A DNA stretch of 64,000 bases from assembly GCF_000007825.1 (NCBI RefSeq), contig NC_004722.1, positions 2,892,501 through 2,956,500 on the forward strand, given 5' to 3'. The stretch comes from Bacillus cereus ATCC 14579. Lineage in GTDB: Bacteria; Bacillota; Bacilli; Bacillales; Bacillaceae_G. The notes beneath the pieces were generated by a model that was not told where the DNA came from, made no database searches, and saw only the letters and a program-made list of their open reading frames with translations. Below, piece after piece: positions 1 to 9,012 of this stretch; the stretch's first letter is position 1; every line of letters starts with the position of its first letter. A program made the translations under genes and the position numbers.

Positions 1-1750
1 AACCTTTTTCTAACTGTGTATAGCCAGCATGAAGTTGTGAAGTTGCTTGAGATAATACACTTATATTTTCATTTACTGAAGTTAACCCACTCTCAATTTG
101 CCGCGCACCTTGTGCTCCGTCATTTATGCCATTGGATAGTTGATTTAAAGCTGTTCCTAATGCTGATACACCACTTTTCGCTTCATTTGTTCCATCAATT
201 AACTTTTGAACGTTCGCAAGACTATTTGAGTCCTTATTACCCATCTTATCTTTCGCAGTAGTTAATCCATCATTAATTTCCTTTATACCACCATTGGCAT
301 CTCCTAAACCTGTATTTAGTTCACCCGCTTGTTTATTTATATATAGTTCTTTAATCCTATCACCAGTTGGACGTGTCGGTGAATATACTTCTGAAACACC
401 TTTTACTTTCAAAATCTTATCAGTTAGTTCATCTAAAGTTTGAAGCGAACTCGCCTCATCTAACTTGTTATTCGATTGAATGACTAACGTACTTGGTGAA
501 GAAAAACCAGGTGGAAAATGTTCTTCTATTACGTTAATCCCCATTTTCGACTCATATTTATTGTCTACTTCAAATAAATCGTTGTAATTAAGTGTATTAG
601 AATACTTTAATATGAAAGGAATTGATATCACGAATACAATAATTAAAGCTACAAATGGTCTCACTACTGAGTTTTTCGCAAAGAATCCCCATAGACGACT
701 GTCTTCATGACCTTTAAATGTTTTAACGGGATAAAACATCCCTTTTCCTAAAAGAACCATAAAAAACGGATTTAACGTAGTTAATACTAGTAATAAAACT
801 GCGACACCAATTGCTACCGCTGAAGTAGATTGATATAGTTTAAAACTCGCTAAAGCAAGAGATGCAAAACCAATTAGTACTGCTATCCCGCTATATAAAA
901 CGGTTTTCCCTGCCGATTTAAATGTTTCTTTCGTAGCCAAAAATGCGTTTTCTTGTTTACTTAATTCTTCTTTAAATCTCGTAAATAATAAAATGTTATA
1001 GTCTGTTCCAACCCCAAACAGGACAACAACGACAAACACTTGTGTAAAGTTAGAAAATGGAAAATTAAATTGATCTACTAAATGAGCAATAATCCCCATT
1101 GAAACTAAATATGATACCCCAACAGTAAGAAGAGAAACAATTGGAACAATAGGTGAACGGAATACAATGATTAATATTACAAGAATGAAAATGATTGAAA
1201 TAACTTCAGTCTTTTTCACTCCCTCTTGAGAAGATGTAAGGAAATCTCCTGCTATTAAATCACTTCCTGTTAAGTACGTTGTTACCCCTTTCGTTTTCAC
1301 TTTATTATGAAGCTTATTTGTAACTTTCGATATTTCACCATGCTTTTTATCTATCGATATTTGCGTTAAAATAGTCGTATTATCTTTAGAAACTAATTGT
1401 TTCTCTAATTCTTTATTATCTAAATGTGAAACAACTTCTTTAATTCCTAATTGTTCTTTTTCATTTTGCAAAGCGTTGATTGTTTTTATTATTTCCTCTT
1501 TTTGCTCAGTCGTTAAAGCTGTTTTACTGTCACTATTAAAAACAACTATAATGTCATACTTTTCTGTCCCGTCTTTATCCATTTCTTTTATCATTTTGTC
1601 AGCAATACTACTTTGTTCTGTATTAGGAATCGTAATGTGCCCTTTTTCTTTCACTAATTTATCCATATTAGGCATCGTTACGATCATTGTAATGGTAATA
1701 ACTATCCATAATAGAAAAGATAAACTTCTCCAATTTTTCAGCTTACTCAT
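1..1750 (-). CDS. MMPL/RND-family membrane exporter, 3' part cut by window edge
   Basis: About 583 codons are present and the C-terminus lies outside the window. The start ATG follows a GGGAG ribosome site. One membrane segment lies near residues 10-27, followed by an extracytoplasmic domain, a block of membrane segments containing the MMPL motif GTDYNILLFTRF, and then a second extracellular domain rich in Gln/Asn/Gly heptad-like sequence (encoded by about positions 1-350). That layout fits the YdgH-type proton-driven exporters of Bacillus. The substrate is unknown. A TetR gene lies just upstream on the same strand, with three operator copies in front of this gene, so repression by that TetR is inferred. 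Confidence 0.85.
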   Translation of the reverse strand, partial: MSKLKNWRSLSFLLWIVITITMIVTMPNMDKLVKEKGHITIPNTEQSSIADKMIKEMDKDGTEKYDIIVVFNSDSKTALTTEQKEEIIKTINALQNEKEQLGIKEVVSHLDNKELEKQLVSKDNTTILTQISIDKKHGEISKVTNKLHNKVKTKGVTTYLTGSDLIAGDFLTSSQEGVKKTEVISIIFILVILIIVFRSPIVPIVSLLTVGVSYLVSMGIIAHLVDQFNFPFSNFTQVFVVVVLFGVGTDYNILLFTRFKEELSKQENAFLATKETFKSAGKTVLYSGIAVLIGFASLALASFKLYQSTSAVAIGVAVLLLVLTTLNPFFMVLLGKGMFYPVKTFKGHEDSRLWGFFAKNSVVRPFVALIIVFVISIPFILKYSNTLNYNDLFEVDNKYESKMGINVIEEHFPPGFSSPSTLVIQSNNKLDEASSLQTLDELTDKILKVKGVSEVYSPTRPTGDRIKELYINKQAGELNTGLGDANGGIKEINDGLTTAKDKMGNKDSNSLANVQKLIDGTNEAKSGVSALGTALNQLSNGINDGAQGARQIESGLTSVNENISVLSQATSQLHAGYTQLEKG

Positions 1751-1788
1751 TTGTATCATCTCCCGCGATTAAAATTTACGTTAGTTAC

Positions 1789-1939
1789 GGAATGAATATT
1801 CATTCCTATTATTCTATTACATTATTTTGTAAACTCTATTAAACTAGTCTTTCCGGAATGAATATTCATTCCTTTAGTTGCACAAATACCCTCTCCTACT
1901 CTCATTTTTTAATTCTATTTAGGAATGAATATTCATTCC
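1789..1939. promoter_or_regulatory. Three tandem TetR operators before the MMPL gene
   Basis: The perfect 18-bp palindrome GGAATGAATATTCATTCC occurs at 1789-1806, 1855-1872 and 1922-1939. Copies start 66 and 67 bp apart. They lie between the tetR stop codon and the MMPL start. The core resembles TGAATGA-type sites of FadR-like TetR regulators. Binding by the neighbouring TetR protein is inferred from position and from a fourth copy upstream of tetR. Confidence 0.8.
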
Positions 1940-1960
1940 TGTCCTTATAAAGCTATAGAA

Positions 1961-2527
1961 TCAAATGATTCTAATAGCGTTCCAAGAGCTTTCTTCTAAT
2001 TCTTTTACTAACTCTTTCGAGTATTCTAATTGCCCTGTTGCAATTACTTTCGTTAATTTTTCTAGCGGTTGATATACAATAATAATTAAAGCAACTGGAG
2101 GCAATGGACGAAGAAAACCTTTTGCGATTCCATCTTCAATAATATTCATAAAGAAGCCTATAAAATCATCAAATATTTTCTTACTCTGTTCATCAAGAAA
2201 ATAACTATCACAGTGAGAATTTGTAAATAAAAAAGCATCTACATTGTTTCTCGCAAATTCAAATAAACGGTTGTACGTATGACTAAACTGTTCACGAATA
2301 TTTGCTTCAACAGGAAAATCCGTTTTTATTATTTCAGAAAGCTCTAACATACTTTTTGAAAATAATGAGTTAACAAGTGCCTCTTTATTTTCAAAATAAC
2401 GATAAATAGTACCCGCACCGACTTTTGCCTTTTCAGCGATCATTGGAATTGTCGTACCATCGTAACCACGCTCTGCAAAAAGTTGCATCGCAGCATCAAA
2501 AATATCCTCTTGTTTGTTTTTAGCCAT
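1961..2527 (-). CDS. TetR/AcrR-family transcriptional regulator
   Basis: The 188-residue protein has an N-terminal TetR helix-turn-helix (about residues 8-50, including GAGTIYRYFENKEAL, the usual recognition-helix end) and a helical ligand-binding C-terminal domain. I chose the ATG at 2527 because GAGGTGG lies just upstream; an in-frame GTG three codons earlier overlaps that ribosome site. It sits upstream of the MMPL exporter on the same strand, with one operator in front of itself and three in front of the exporter. This suggests an autoregulated repressor whose ligand is probably an exporter substrate. The ligand cannot be read from sequence. Confidence 0.88.
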   Translation of the reverse strand: MAKNKQEDIFDAAMQLFAERGYDGTTIPMIAEKAKVGAGTIYRYFENKEALVNSLFSKSMLELSEIIKTDFPVEANIREQFSHTYNRLFEFARNNVDAFLFTNSHCDSYFLDEQSKKIFDDFIGFFMNIIEDGIAKGFLRPLPPVALIIIVYQPLEKLTKVIATGQLEYSKELVKELEESSWNAIRII

Positions 2528-2548
2528 TTTTTCCACCTCTATTTTCAG

Positions 2549-2566
2549 GAATGAAAATTCATTCCG
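2549..2566. promoter_or_regulatory. TetR operator upstream of tetR
   Basis: GGAATGAAAATTCATTCC differs by one base from the three operators at 1789-1939. It lies about 20 bp upstream of the tetR start, as expected for autoregulation. Confidence 0.75.
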
Positions 2567-2756
2567 TTTTTAATTATAAATTACAGGGAATAAAAGTCAA
2601 GTGCGTGACAACGTATAGTTGCGATTCTATTCTCTTGTATGTGAATAAAATTATATCAGCGATTTTCAGGATATATCAACTTACCGACAAAAATTAATAC
2701 GATGAGATGGAGCTATCCCAAAATTTTGTTCGAAACAACTCCATCTTATATGCAAA

Positions 2757-3914
2757 TTAAAAGAAATCATAAATAAACGGCTTGCGCACTGGTACTACAT
2801 TCTCAAATGCCCGTATTTCCTCTTCGCTTCCGCTAATTAATTCTAATTCATTTAGTTCTAATGGGCGTTTGTATCCAAGCAGTATTGTAGATAGTGCATT
2901 TATATCTAGCTTGATCCCTTTATCCATTGGTTCTTCTATAATTGCTATTTCATAATTTGCAAGTCTCACCGATACATTATTCCACGGTGCAAATGAATCT
3001 GTAATATGTAAAATGACTTCTTGTTGTACATTGTTCCAGTTTAACTCATACTGTTTTAAGAACTGCTCTACATCTACAATTCTTCCCATAAAATATGGTT
3101 TTATTTCTGTTTTCACACGTGGTTCTTGCAATGTATATAACAACTGTTCGTTTTCACTTACTTTCATTTCAAGCTCTTTAATCATAGAATCATGCTGGCA
3201 AATAAAATTCCATAGACCATTTCGTGCTTCATTATGCAGTGGTACAAATTCTTCTACTGTCATTTTATAGTTTTCTATTTTGTATAACATGTAACCTGCT
3301 GCCTTTTTATTTTCATCATAGTAAATCGCTAATGTTAAATCATCATAAACCGCTTGTAACCACCAGTTCTTCTCTCGAACTAACATACATGAAAAACGTT
3401 CTGCAAATGCTTCATAGAGCTTCTCGACTTCTTTTGGATGATTTTCTTTATTAAAACGTTTCACAGTACCATTTACTTGTTTTTTCATCACTAAATCGCT
3501 CTTACTTATATGACATTTGAGTAGATTCGCACAAAGTTCCCAGCCGTATTTACGGTAAAATGAAACAGCAAATGGGTGTAACATAGAGACTGTATAGCCA
3601 TCTTTTTTCATTCTTTGAAGTGAATGTTGAAGTAGCTCTTTTACATACCCACTTCTTCTGTACTCTGGATACGTCGCTACTCCTGCAACGCCACCCATTT
3701 TAAATTTTTCTTTACCTATGTAAATATGAAACGGGATGAGGTGTAGTTTTGCAGCTAAGTCTTTCCCTTCCATAATGCCGTATATTTCATGACTTTCCTT
3801 CATTTTTGTAAGTTGCTGCTGTAATCGTTCCTCATCTACTTTATATTGAAAAGCGTATTCTGATAAACGTAATGCTTCTCTGAATTAATCTTCTTTTAAT
3901 TGTATGACATTCAC
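2757..3914 (-). pseudogene. Eis-type GNAT N-acetyltransferase with in-frame stop at codon 10
   Basis: The natural start appears to be the GTG at 3912-3914, preceded by GGAGGAG at ideal spacing. The frame reads nine codons (VNVIQLKED) and then meets TAA at 3885-3887. After the stop the same frame continues without a break for about 375 codons through a complete Eis-like protein: a GNAT fold with the acetyl-CoA loop YPEYRRSGYVKELL, then a second GNAT-like part and a C-terminal sterol-carrier-like domain. An internal ATG at 3801-3803 exists but has no ribosome site. One substitution, such as AAA to TAA, would explain the stop. Either the gene is inactive or only a shortened protein is made. Family members acetylate amines such as aminoglycosides or lysines; the substrate here is unknown. 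Confidence 0.75.
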
Positions 3915-4002
3915 ATAATTCTCCTCCATTCCCTTTTTGAATTGTATCATAATTCTCACTATTATAGTTCGGTAAGTGAAATTACAAGGACGTTTTAACA
4001 AA

Positions 4003-4029
4003 AAAGCAGATACATCACGTATCTGCTTT
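4003..4029 (-). terminator. Terminator after aroA
   Basis: An 11-bp stem (AAAGCAGATAC with GTATCTGCTTT) is followed on the minus strand by a run of T. It lies 10 bp past the aroA stop codon. Confidence 0.85.
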
Positions 4030-4038
4030 CCACCCTTT

Positions 4039-5328
4039 TTATTTAGCTAACTTTTGAAGTTCGTCAAAGAATGTAGGATATGATACACCTACTGCTTCTG
4101 CATCTTCAATAATTGTTTTTCCTTCTGCTAGGCAGCCAGCAATTGCAAGCATCATTCCGATACGGTGATCACCATAACTATTTACTGTATTGCCTTTTAG
4201 AGCTGATTTTCCGTAAATGATCATACCGTCATCAGTTGCTTCTATTCGAGCTCCTAGTTTCGTTAACTCAGCAACTACTGTATCAATACGGTTTGTTTCT
4301 TTTACTTTTAATTCGTGTGCATCTTTAATTACTGTAATTCCTTCTGCTTGCGTTGCCGCTAATGCGATTACAGGAATCTCATCGATTAATCTAGGGATAA
4401 TATCTCCGCCAATTTCAATTCCTTTTAATGAAGATGTTTCGATTGTAATATTTGCAGCTGGTTCTGATGCCCCTTCGTTAATTAGGTCTACAGTGAACGT
4501 AGCACCCATTTTTTCTAAAACATCAATAATACCTGTACGGGTTGGATTCATTCCTACATTTTGTAATACTAGTTTACTATTTGGGATGATTGCACCTGCT
4601 ACTAAGAAAAATGCTGCTGATGATACGTCACCGGGCACTTGAATGTCTGTTGCTGTTAATTTTTGTCCACCTGACAGCTTCACTGTTTTCCCTTCGCGAG
4701 TTACTTTAACACCAAATGCTTCGAGCATTCTTTCCGTATGGTCGCGTGAAATATGTGGTTCTGTAACAGCTGTTACACCTTCTGCACGAAGACCTGCAAG
4801 TAAAATAGCTGACTTTACTTGTGCACTTGCAACAGGAGAAATATATTCAATTGCTTTTAAATCTCCGCCACGTATTGTTAACGGTGTAAATGTTCCTTCT
4901 TCTCGGCCGTCTATGTTTGCGCCCATTTGTTTTAATGGGTTTGTCACACGCTTCATCGGTCTTTTTGCGATAGATTCATCACCTTGTACGCAAGAGAAAA
5001 ATGGTGTGTTAGCTAATATACCTGACATTAATCGGATTGTTGTACCAGAATTACCAACATCTAATACAGCTTTTGGTTCTTGTAAACCTTCTAATCCTTT
5101 ACCAACTACAGTAACCTCATCACCGTTTTGCGTAATTTCTACTCCCATTTCTTTAAAACATGAAATCGTACTTAAACAGTCTGCACCGGGCAAGAAACCT
5201 TTAATTGTTGTTTTCCCTTCTGCAATAGAACCGAACATAACAGCACGGTGTGAAATGGATTTATCACCTGGGATTGTAATATTGCCATTCAATCCGTTAT
5301 TAACAGGTTGTATTGTTCTTTCTTTCAC
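4039..5328 (-). CDS. aroA: 3-phosphoshikimate 1-carboxyvinyltransferase (EPSP synthase)
   Basis: This enzyme joins PEP and shikimate-3-phosphate, the sixth shikimate pathway step, in the cytoplasm. The 429-residue protein has the class II EPSPS signatures: PGDKSISHR near residue 20, GNSGTTIRLMSG near 90, and a C-terminal SYGDHRIGMMLA. I chose the GTG at 5328 because GAAGGTG lies upstream and it gives the usual Bacillus length; a GTG three codons earlier is also in frame. It is the last gene of the aroC-hisC-tyrA-aroA run and starts 17 bp after tyrA ends. Confidence 0.96.
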   Translation of the reverse strand: MKERTIQPVNNGLNGNITIPGDKSISHRAVMFGSIAEGKTTIKGFLPGADCLSTISCFKEMGVEITQNGDEVTVVGKGLEGLQEPKAVLDVGNSGTTIRLMSGILANTPFFSCVQGDESIAKRPMKRVTNPLKQMGANIDGREEGTFTPLTIRGGDLKAIEYISPVASAQVKSAILLAGLRAEGVTAVTEPHISRDHTERMLEAFGVKVTREGKTVKLSGGQKLTATDIQVPGDVSSAAFFLVAGAIIPNSKLVLQNVGMNPTRTGIIDVLEKMGATFTVDLINEGASEPAANITIETSSLKGIEIGGDIIPRLIDEIPVIALAATQAEGITVIKDAHELKVKETNRIDTVVAELTKLGARIEATDDGMIIYGKSALKGNTVNSYGDHRIGMMLAIAGCLAEGKTIIEDAEAVGVSYPTFFDELQKLAK

Positions 5329-5345
5329 GTTTTTCACCTTCTCAT

Positions 5346-6446
5346 TTAAATTGTTTCATAAGTTTGGTATTCTTCTTCTCCAAGCGCTAGTTTTGCTTTC
5401 ATACGATCTTCTTCCCTTTGGAAGCTAATACGTAATACCCCAAGCAGTCCTTCACGCGCTTCTAATATTTGCAAGTTCGTAATACTAATTTCCTCGCGCG
5501 CCAAAATACTCGTAATATGAGCCAATGCCCCCACCTTATCTAATACATCGACGTATAAGTCGTGATAGGCAGGAATTGCCCCTCTCTTTCTTACTGGTAA
5601 AGAATCACGGTATTCTTTCGCATCTGCAAAATAGTTTTGAATCTCGCATGCATCTCCGGTAGAAACTGTTTGATATAAATCTTCCATTTCAGAGATCCAC
5701 TCTTTTAATAATACCATTAAATGCTCACGATTTTGCTTTACAATATCACTCCACATTTTCGGACTACTAGATGCGATACGTGTAATGTCTTTAAACCCTC
5801 CAGCAGCTAGCTGATGAATGAGCGGATTATCTCCTGCATGTTTCTCTACTTGCTTCACTAAACCTGCTGCGATAAGGTGCGGGAAATGACTAACGATTCC
5901 TGTTACATAATCATGTTCTTCTGTATTTAAAACAAGGAAATGTGATCCCGTTCCTTTTAACCAATCTTTTAACTCTTCCACATGTTCATTTGGCACATGA
6001 TGCATCGGTGTTAAAATGTAAAATGCATTTTCAAATAAATGCGCTTTTGCACTTTCAACTCCCGTTTTATGAGAACCTGCCATTGGATGTCCACCAATGA
6101 AAGATACTTCCTTTGAAAATAAAGTTTCTGCTTCATTCATAATCGTGCCTTTTGTACTACCAACATCAGTCACTATAACATCTTCTCGTAAACGGAATGA
6201 CGCAAGTTTGTGTAATAGCTTCTTCGTTTCTTCAACTGGAGAAGCAAAAACAATTAAATGTGCCTCTTCACATGCATGCTGTAAATCAACTGCTATTTCA
6301 TCTACTACGTGTAATTCTTTTGCACGCTCTACTTGTTCTTGAAATATATCATAACCTGTTATCGTTACATCGTGCTCTTTCTTAATTGCTAATGCGAGAG
6401 AGCCTCCGATTAAACCAGTTCCAATTAATACTACCTTTTTACGCAT
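5346..6446 (-). CDS. tyrA: Prephenate dehydrogenase
   Basis: TyrA oxidatively decarboxylates prephenate to 4-hydroxyphenylpyruvate with NAD+. The N-terminus carries a Rossmann nucleotide site (VVLIGTGLIGGSLALA). The helical prephenate dehydrogenase domain follows, with GGHPMAGSHKTG and a conserved His-rich segment. The C-terminal 70 residues form an ACT domain (VDVLDKVGALAHITSILA), which suggests tyrosine feedback. The ATG at 6446 overlaps the hisC stop by 8 bp, so translation is probably coupled. In-frame starts slightly upstream (6455, 6482) are less likely. Length is 366 aa, typical for Bacillus. Confidence 0.95.
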   Translation of the reverse strand: MRKKVVLIGTGLIGGSLALAIKKEHDVTITGYDIFQEQVERAKELHVVDEIAVDLQHACEEAHLIVFASPVEETKKLLHKLASFRLREDVIVTDVGSTKGTIMNEAETLFSKEVSFIGGHPMAGSHKTGVESAKAHLFENAFYILTPMHHVPNEHVEELKDWLKGTGSHFLVLNTEEHDYVTGIVSHFPHLIAAGLVKQVEKHAGDNPLIHQLAAGGFKDITRIASSSPKMWSDIVKQNREHLMVLLKEWISEMEDLYQTVSTGDACEIQNYFADAKEYRDSLPVRKRGAIPAYHDLYVDVLDKVGALAHITSILAREEISITNLQILEAREGLLGVLRISFQREEDRMKAKLALGEEEYQTYETI

Positions 6447-7539
6447 TTTCCTCATCTCGAGACTTTCTTTTTTTATTTTCAAAGTGTTGTTGTAACACTG
6501 AAATCACCCCTTCATTTTGCTCCCTTGTTCCGACTGTAATACGGATACCATTCGGGAACGGACGAATAATAAATCCTGCATGTGCACAAGCTTCATAAAT
6601 CTCTCTAGCATTCTCAACTGGCAAGAAGATGAAATTTGTTTGCGATGGATAAAATGGAATATCATTTTCCCTACAAAAGCTCTCGTATTGTTGTAATCCT
6701 TCTGTATTCACACGAACTATTTCTTCAATAAACTCGTCATCACCAAAAGCAATCGTCGCTGCTTTTTGCGCTAATGAAGATACGTTAAATGGCAAACGAA
6801 CGACATTTAATTTTTCGATTAACTCTTCCTGTCCAACCGCATATCCAACGCGGAAAGAAGCTAATCCGTACGCTTTAGAAAATGTTCTAAGTACAAGAAT
6901 ATTTTTATGTTTTTCTAAAAGCGGTAATGTCTCTGGGAAATCTTTTGCTGTTACGTATTCATAGTACGCTTCATCAATGACAATTAACGTATTTTCACTA
7001 ATACCTTCAATGAATTGAGTCAATTTTCGGTCATTCACATATGTGCCTGTTGGATTGTTCGGGTTACAAATCCATACAATTTTTGTATCGTTATCTACTA
7101 CTGAAGAAATTTCTTCTAAGTCGTATACACCGTTATTTAACGCAACTTCCTTCACTTCGCAACCTTCTATAATGGCATGATGACGATACTGTGGGAATGT
7201 TGCACCTGCTGTTACAATGTTATCTCCCGCTCGTAATACGGCGCGGCTTATTATTTGAATGATTTCATCTAAACCACTACCACAAAGTACTTGTTCCATT
7301 TTCACATGTAACTTATCTGCGATTATTTGACGGAGCGTTGTAGCACCTCCGTCAGGATATAAAGCATGTTCCAACCACGATTTTTGCAACTCATCTAAAA
7401 CACGTGGCGAACAGCCGAATGGATTTTCATTCGATGCTAATTTCACAAACGAATGATCTCCGTACACTTCTTTCATTTGTTCTGGTGATTTACCTGGTTT
7501 ATATGGTTGTAATGATGATAGTTGATCTTTTACTTGCAC
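6439..7539 (-). CDS. hisC: Histidinol-phosphate/aromatic aminotransferase, HisC family
   Basis: A 366-residue fold-type I PLP aminotransferase with KLASNENPFGCSP at the N-terminus, CNPNNPTGTYV, and the Schiff-base lysine region LRTFSKAYGLASFRVGYA. It starts at a GTG with AAGGTGGG upstream. Its place between aroC and tyrA, away from any his genes, suggests it mainly transaminates 4-hydroxyphenylpyruvate and phenylpyruvate to tyrosine and phenylalanine, as HisC does in B. subtilis. B. cereus genomes usually carry a second hisC, so this is probably the copy labelled hisC2. The substrate preference is inferred. Confidence 0.92.
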   Translation of the reverse strand: MQVKDQLSSLQPYKPGKSPEQMKEVYGDHSFVKLASNENPFGCSPRVLDELQKSWLEHALYPDGGATTLRQIIADKLHVKMEQVLCGSGLDEIIQIISRAVLRAGDNIVTAGATFPQYRHHAIIEGCEVKEVALNNGVYDLEEISSVVDNDTKIVWICNPNNPTGTYVNDRKLTQFIEGISENTLIVIDEAYYEYVTAKDFPETLPLLEKHKNILVLRTFSKAYGLASFRVGYAVGQEELIEKLNVVRLPFNVSSLAQKAATIAFGDDEFIEEIVRVNTEGLQQYESFCRENDIPFYPSQTNFIFLPVENAREIYEACAHAGFIIRPFPNGIRITVGTREQNEGVISVLQQHFENKKRKSRDEENA

Positions 7540-7557
7540 GTTAAACCCACCTTTTTA

Positions 7558-8730
7558 TTAAAATTCTTTTGCGTAGTTATTGTGTTGCATAATGTTTTGT
7601 TTTAATAATTCCATACGATCTTTTCCGAATTGTTCGACTAGTGCATCTGCAAGTTCCCATGCCACAACAGATTCAGCTACTACACCCGCCGCTGGTACTG
7701 CGCAACTATCAGATCTTTCAATACTCGCTTGGAATGCTTCTTTCGTATCAATATCAACGCTTGCTAACGGTTTGTATAAAGTAGGAATTGGCTTCATCAC
7801 GCCTCTTACGATAATTGGCATACCTGTTGTCATACCGCCTTCTAAACCGCCGGCATTATTCGTTCTTCTCGTGTATCCTTTTTCTTCATCCCACAGAATT
7901 TCATCATGCACTTTGCTTCCTGGTTGTCGTGCCGCTTCAAAACCTACGCCGATTTCAGCACCTTTAAATGCATTTATACTCATAATTGCACCAGCAAGTT
8001 TTGCATCTAATTTACGATCGTAATGGACGTAACTACCGACGCCAATCGGCATACCTTCTGCAATGACTTCCACAATACCACCGATTGAATCTCCACTACT
8101 TTTTGCGTTGTCAATCGCATTCATCATTTCTTGCTCTACTTCTTTATCTAAACATCGAACTGGTGAGTTTTCAGTAATTGTTTGAATTTCTTCAATTGAT
8201 AAGTTTGAAATATGTTTTGCTTTTACTCCACCAATTTCAAGAACATGTCCTGCAATTTCCACGCCTAATTCGCTTAAAATTTGTTTTGCAACTGCACCAG
8301 CAGCTACACGAACTGTCGTTTCTCTTGCAGATGACCGCTCTAATACGTTTCTTATATCACGATGACCATATTTAATTGCTCCATTTAAATCTGCATGTCC
8401 GGGACGTGGTTTTGTAATTGTACGTTTCATGTCTTTACTTTCTTTTTCCGAAATTGGCTCTGCACCCATTACTTTCGTCCAATGTTTGAAATCATCATTT
8501 TTTACAATTAACGTAATCGGTGATCCAAGTGTCATCCCGTGACGAACACCACTTACAATTTCAACTGTATCTGTTTCAATTTGCATACGTCTTCCGCGTC
8601 CATGACCTTTTTGTCTTCTTAATAATTCTTTATTAATATGTTCCGCCGTAAGTGTCAAACCTGCTGGTACACCTTCTAAAATAACTGTTAACTGCGGTCC
8701 ATGTGATTCTCCAGCTGTAATGTATCTCAT
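7558..8730 (-). CDS. aroC: Chorismate synthase
   Basis: Converts EPSP to chorismate using reduced FMN, the last common step to aromatic amino acids. The 390-residue protein has all three family signatures: GESHGPQL at the N-terminus, GRGRRMQIETD with a GHADLNGAIKYGHRD segment, and the C-terminal RSDSCAVPAAGVVAE. It is the first gene of the aroC-hisC-tyrA-aroA run. A tyrosine T-box leader ends about 30 bp upstream of its start, so transcription into it should depend on uncharged tRNA-Tyr. Confidence 0.97.
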   Translation of the reverse strand: MRYITAGESHGPQLTVILEGVPAGLTLTAEHINKELLRRQKGHGRGRRMQIETDTVEIVSGVRHGMTLGSPITLIVKNDDFKHWTKVMGAEPISEKESKDMKRTITKPRPGHADLNGAIKYGHRDIRNVLERSSARETTVRVAAGAVAKQILSELGVEIAGHVLEIGGVKAKHISNLSIEEIQTITENSPVRCLDKEVEQEMMNAIDNAKSSGDSIGGIVEVIAEGMPIGVGSYVHYDRKLDAKLAGAIMSINAFKGAEIGVGFEAARQPGSKVHDEILWDEEKGYTRRTNNAGGLEGGMTTGMPIIVRGVMKPIPTLYKPLASVDIDTKEAFQASIERSDSCAVPAAGVVAESVVAWELADALVEQFGKDRMELLKQNIMQHNNYAKEF

Positions 8731-8757
8731 TTCTCTTGCCCCTTTACTATTTTTTTG

Positions 8758-8998
8758 TACAAAAAAGTCCCTACTGAGCGCTCAGTAGGGACGATGTTTA
8801 TCGCGGTACCACCCTAGTTGTAGATTTCTTTCGTCTACCTCTCTTCTTCTTTAACGATCGTTTGACCGTCTTCCCCTCCAAAAGTTGTCGGGAAAGATGC
8901 TCCAAGGCTGTAATTCATGCTTACCTTTGTACTGATTCACACCGACCATCAGCTCTCTTTAACAGTGAGATAAGCACTACTGTTTCCTCTTCAACGCA
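8758..8998 (-). ncRNA. T-box riboswitch (Tyr), third copy, between aroF and aroC
   Basis: Transcribed on the minus strand, this leader has the stem I features of a T-box (AGAGAGCTG), a specifier region GAATTACAGC in which UAC followed by A gives a tyrosine codon, the T-box core AGGGTGGTACCGCG (8802-8815 complement), and a terminator at 8767-8792 ending in six U. It starts about 15 bp after the aroF stop codon, leaving no room for a promoter. It therefore probably acts as an internal attenuator on read-through from aroF, adding a second tyrosine checkpoint before aroC-hisC-tyrA-aroA. Confidence 0.92.
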
Positions 8999-9012
8999 TA
9001 TATGATATGGAA

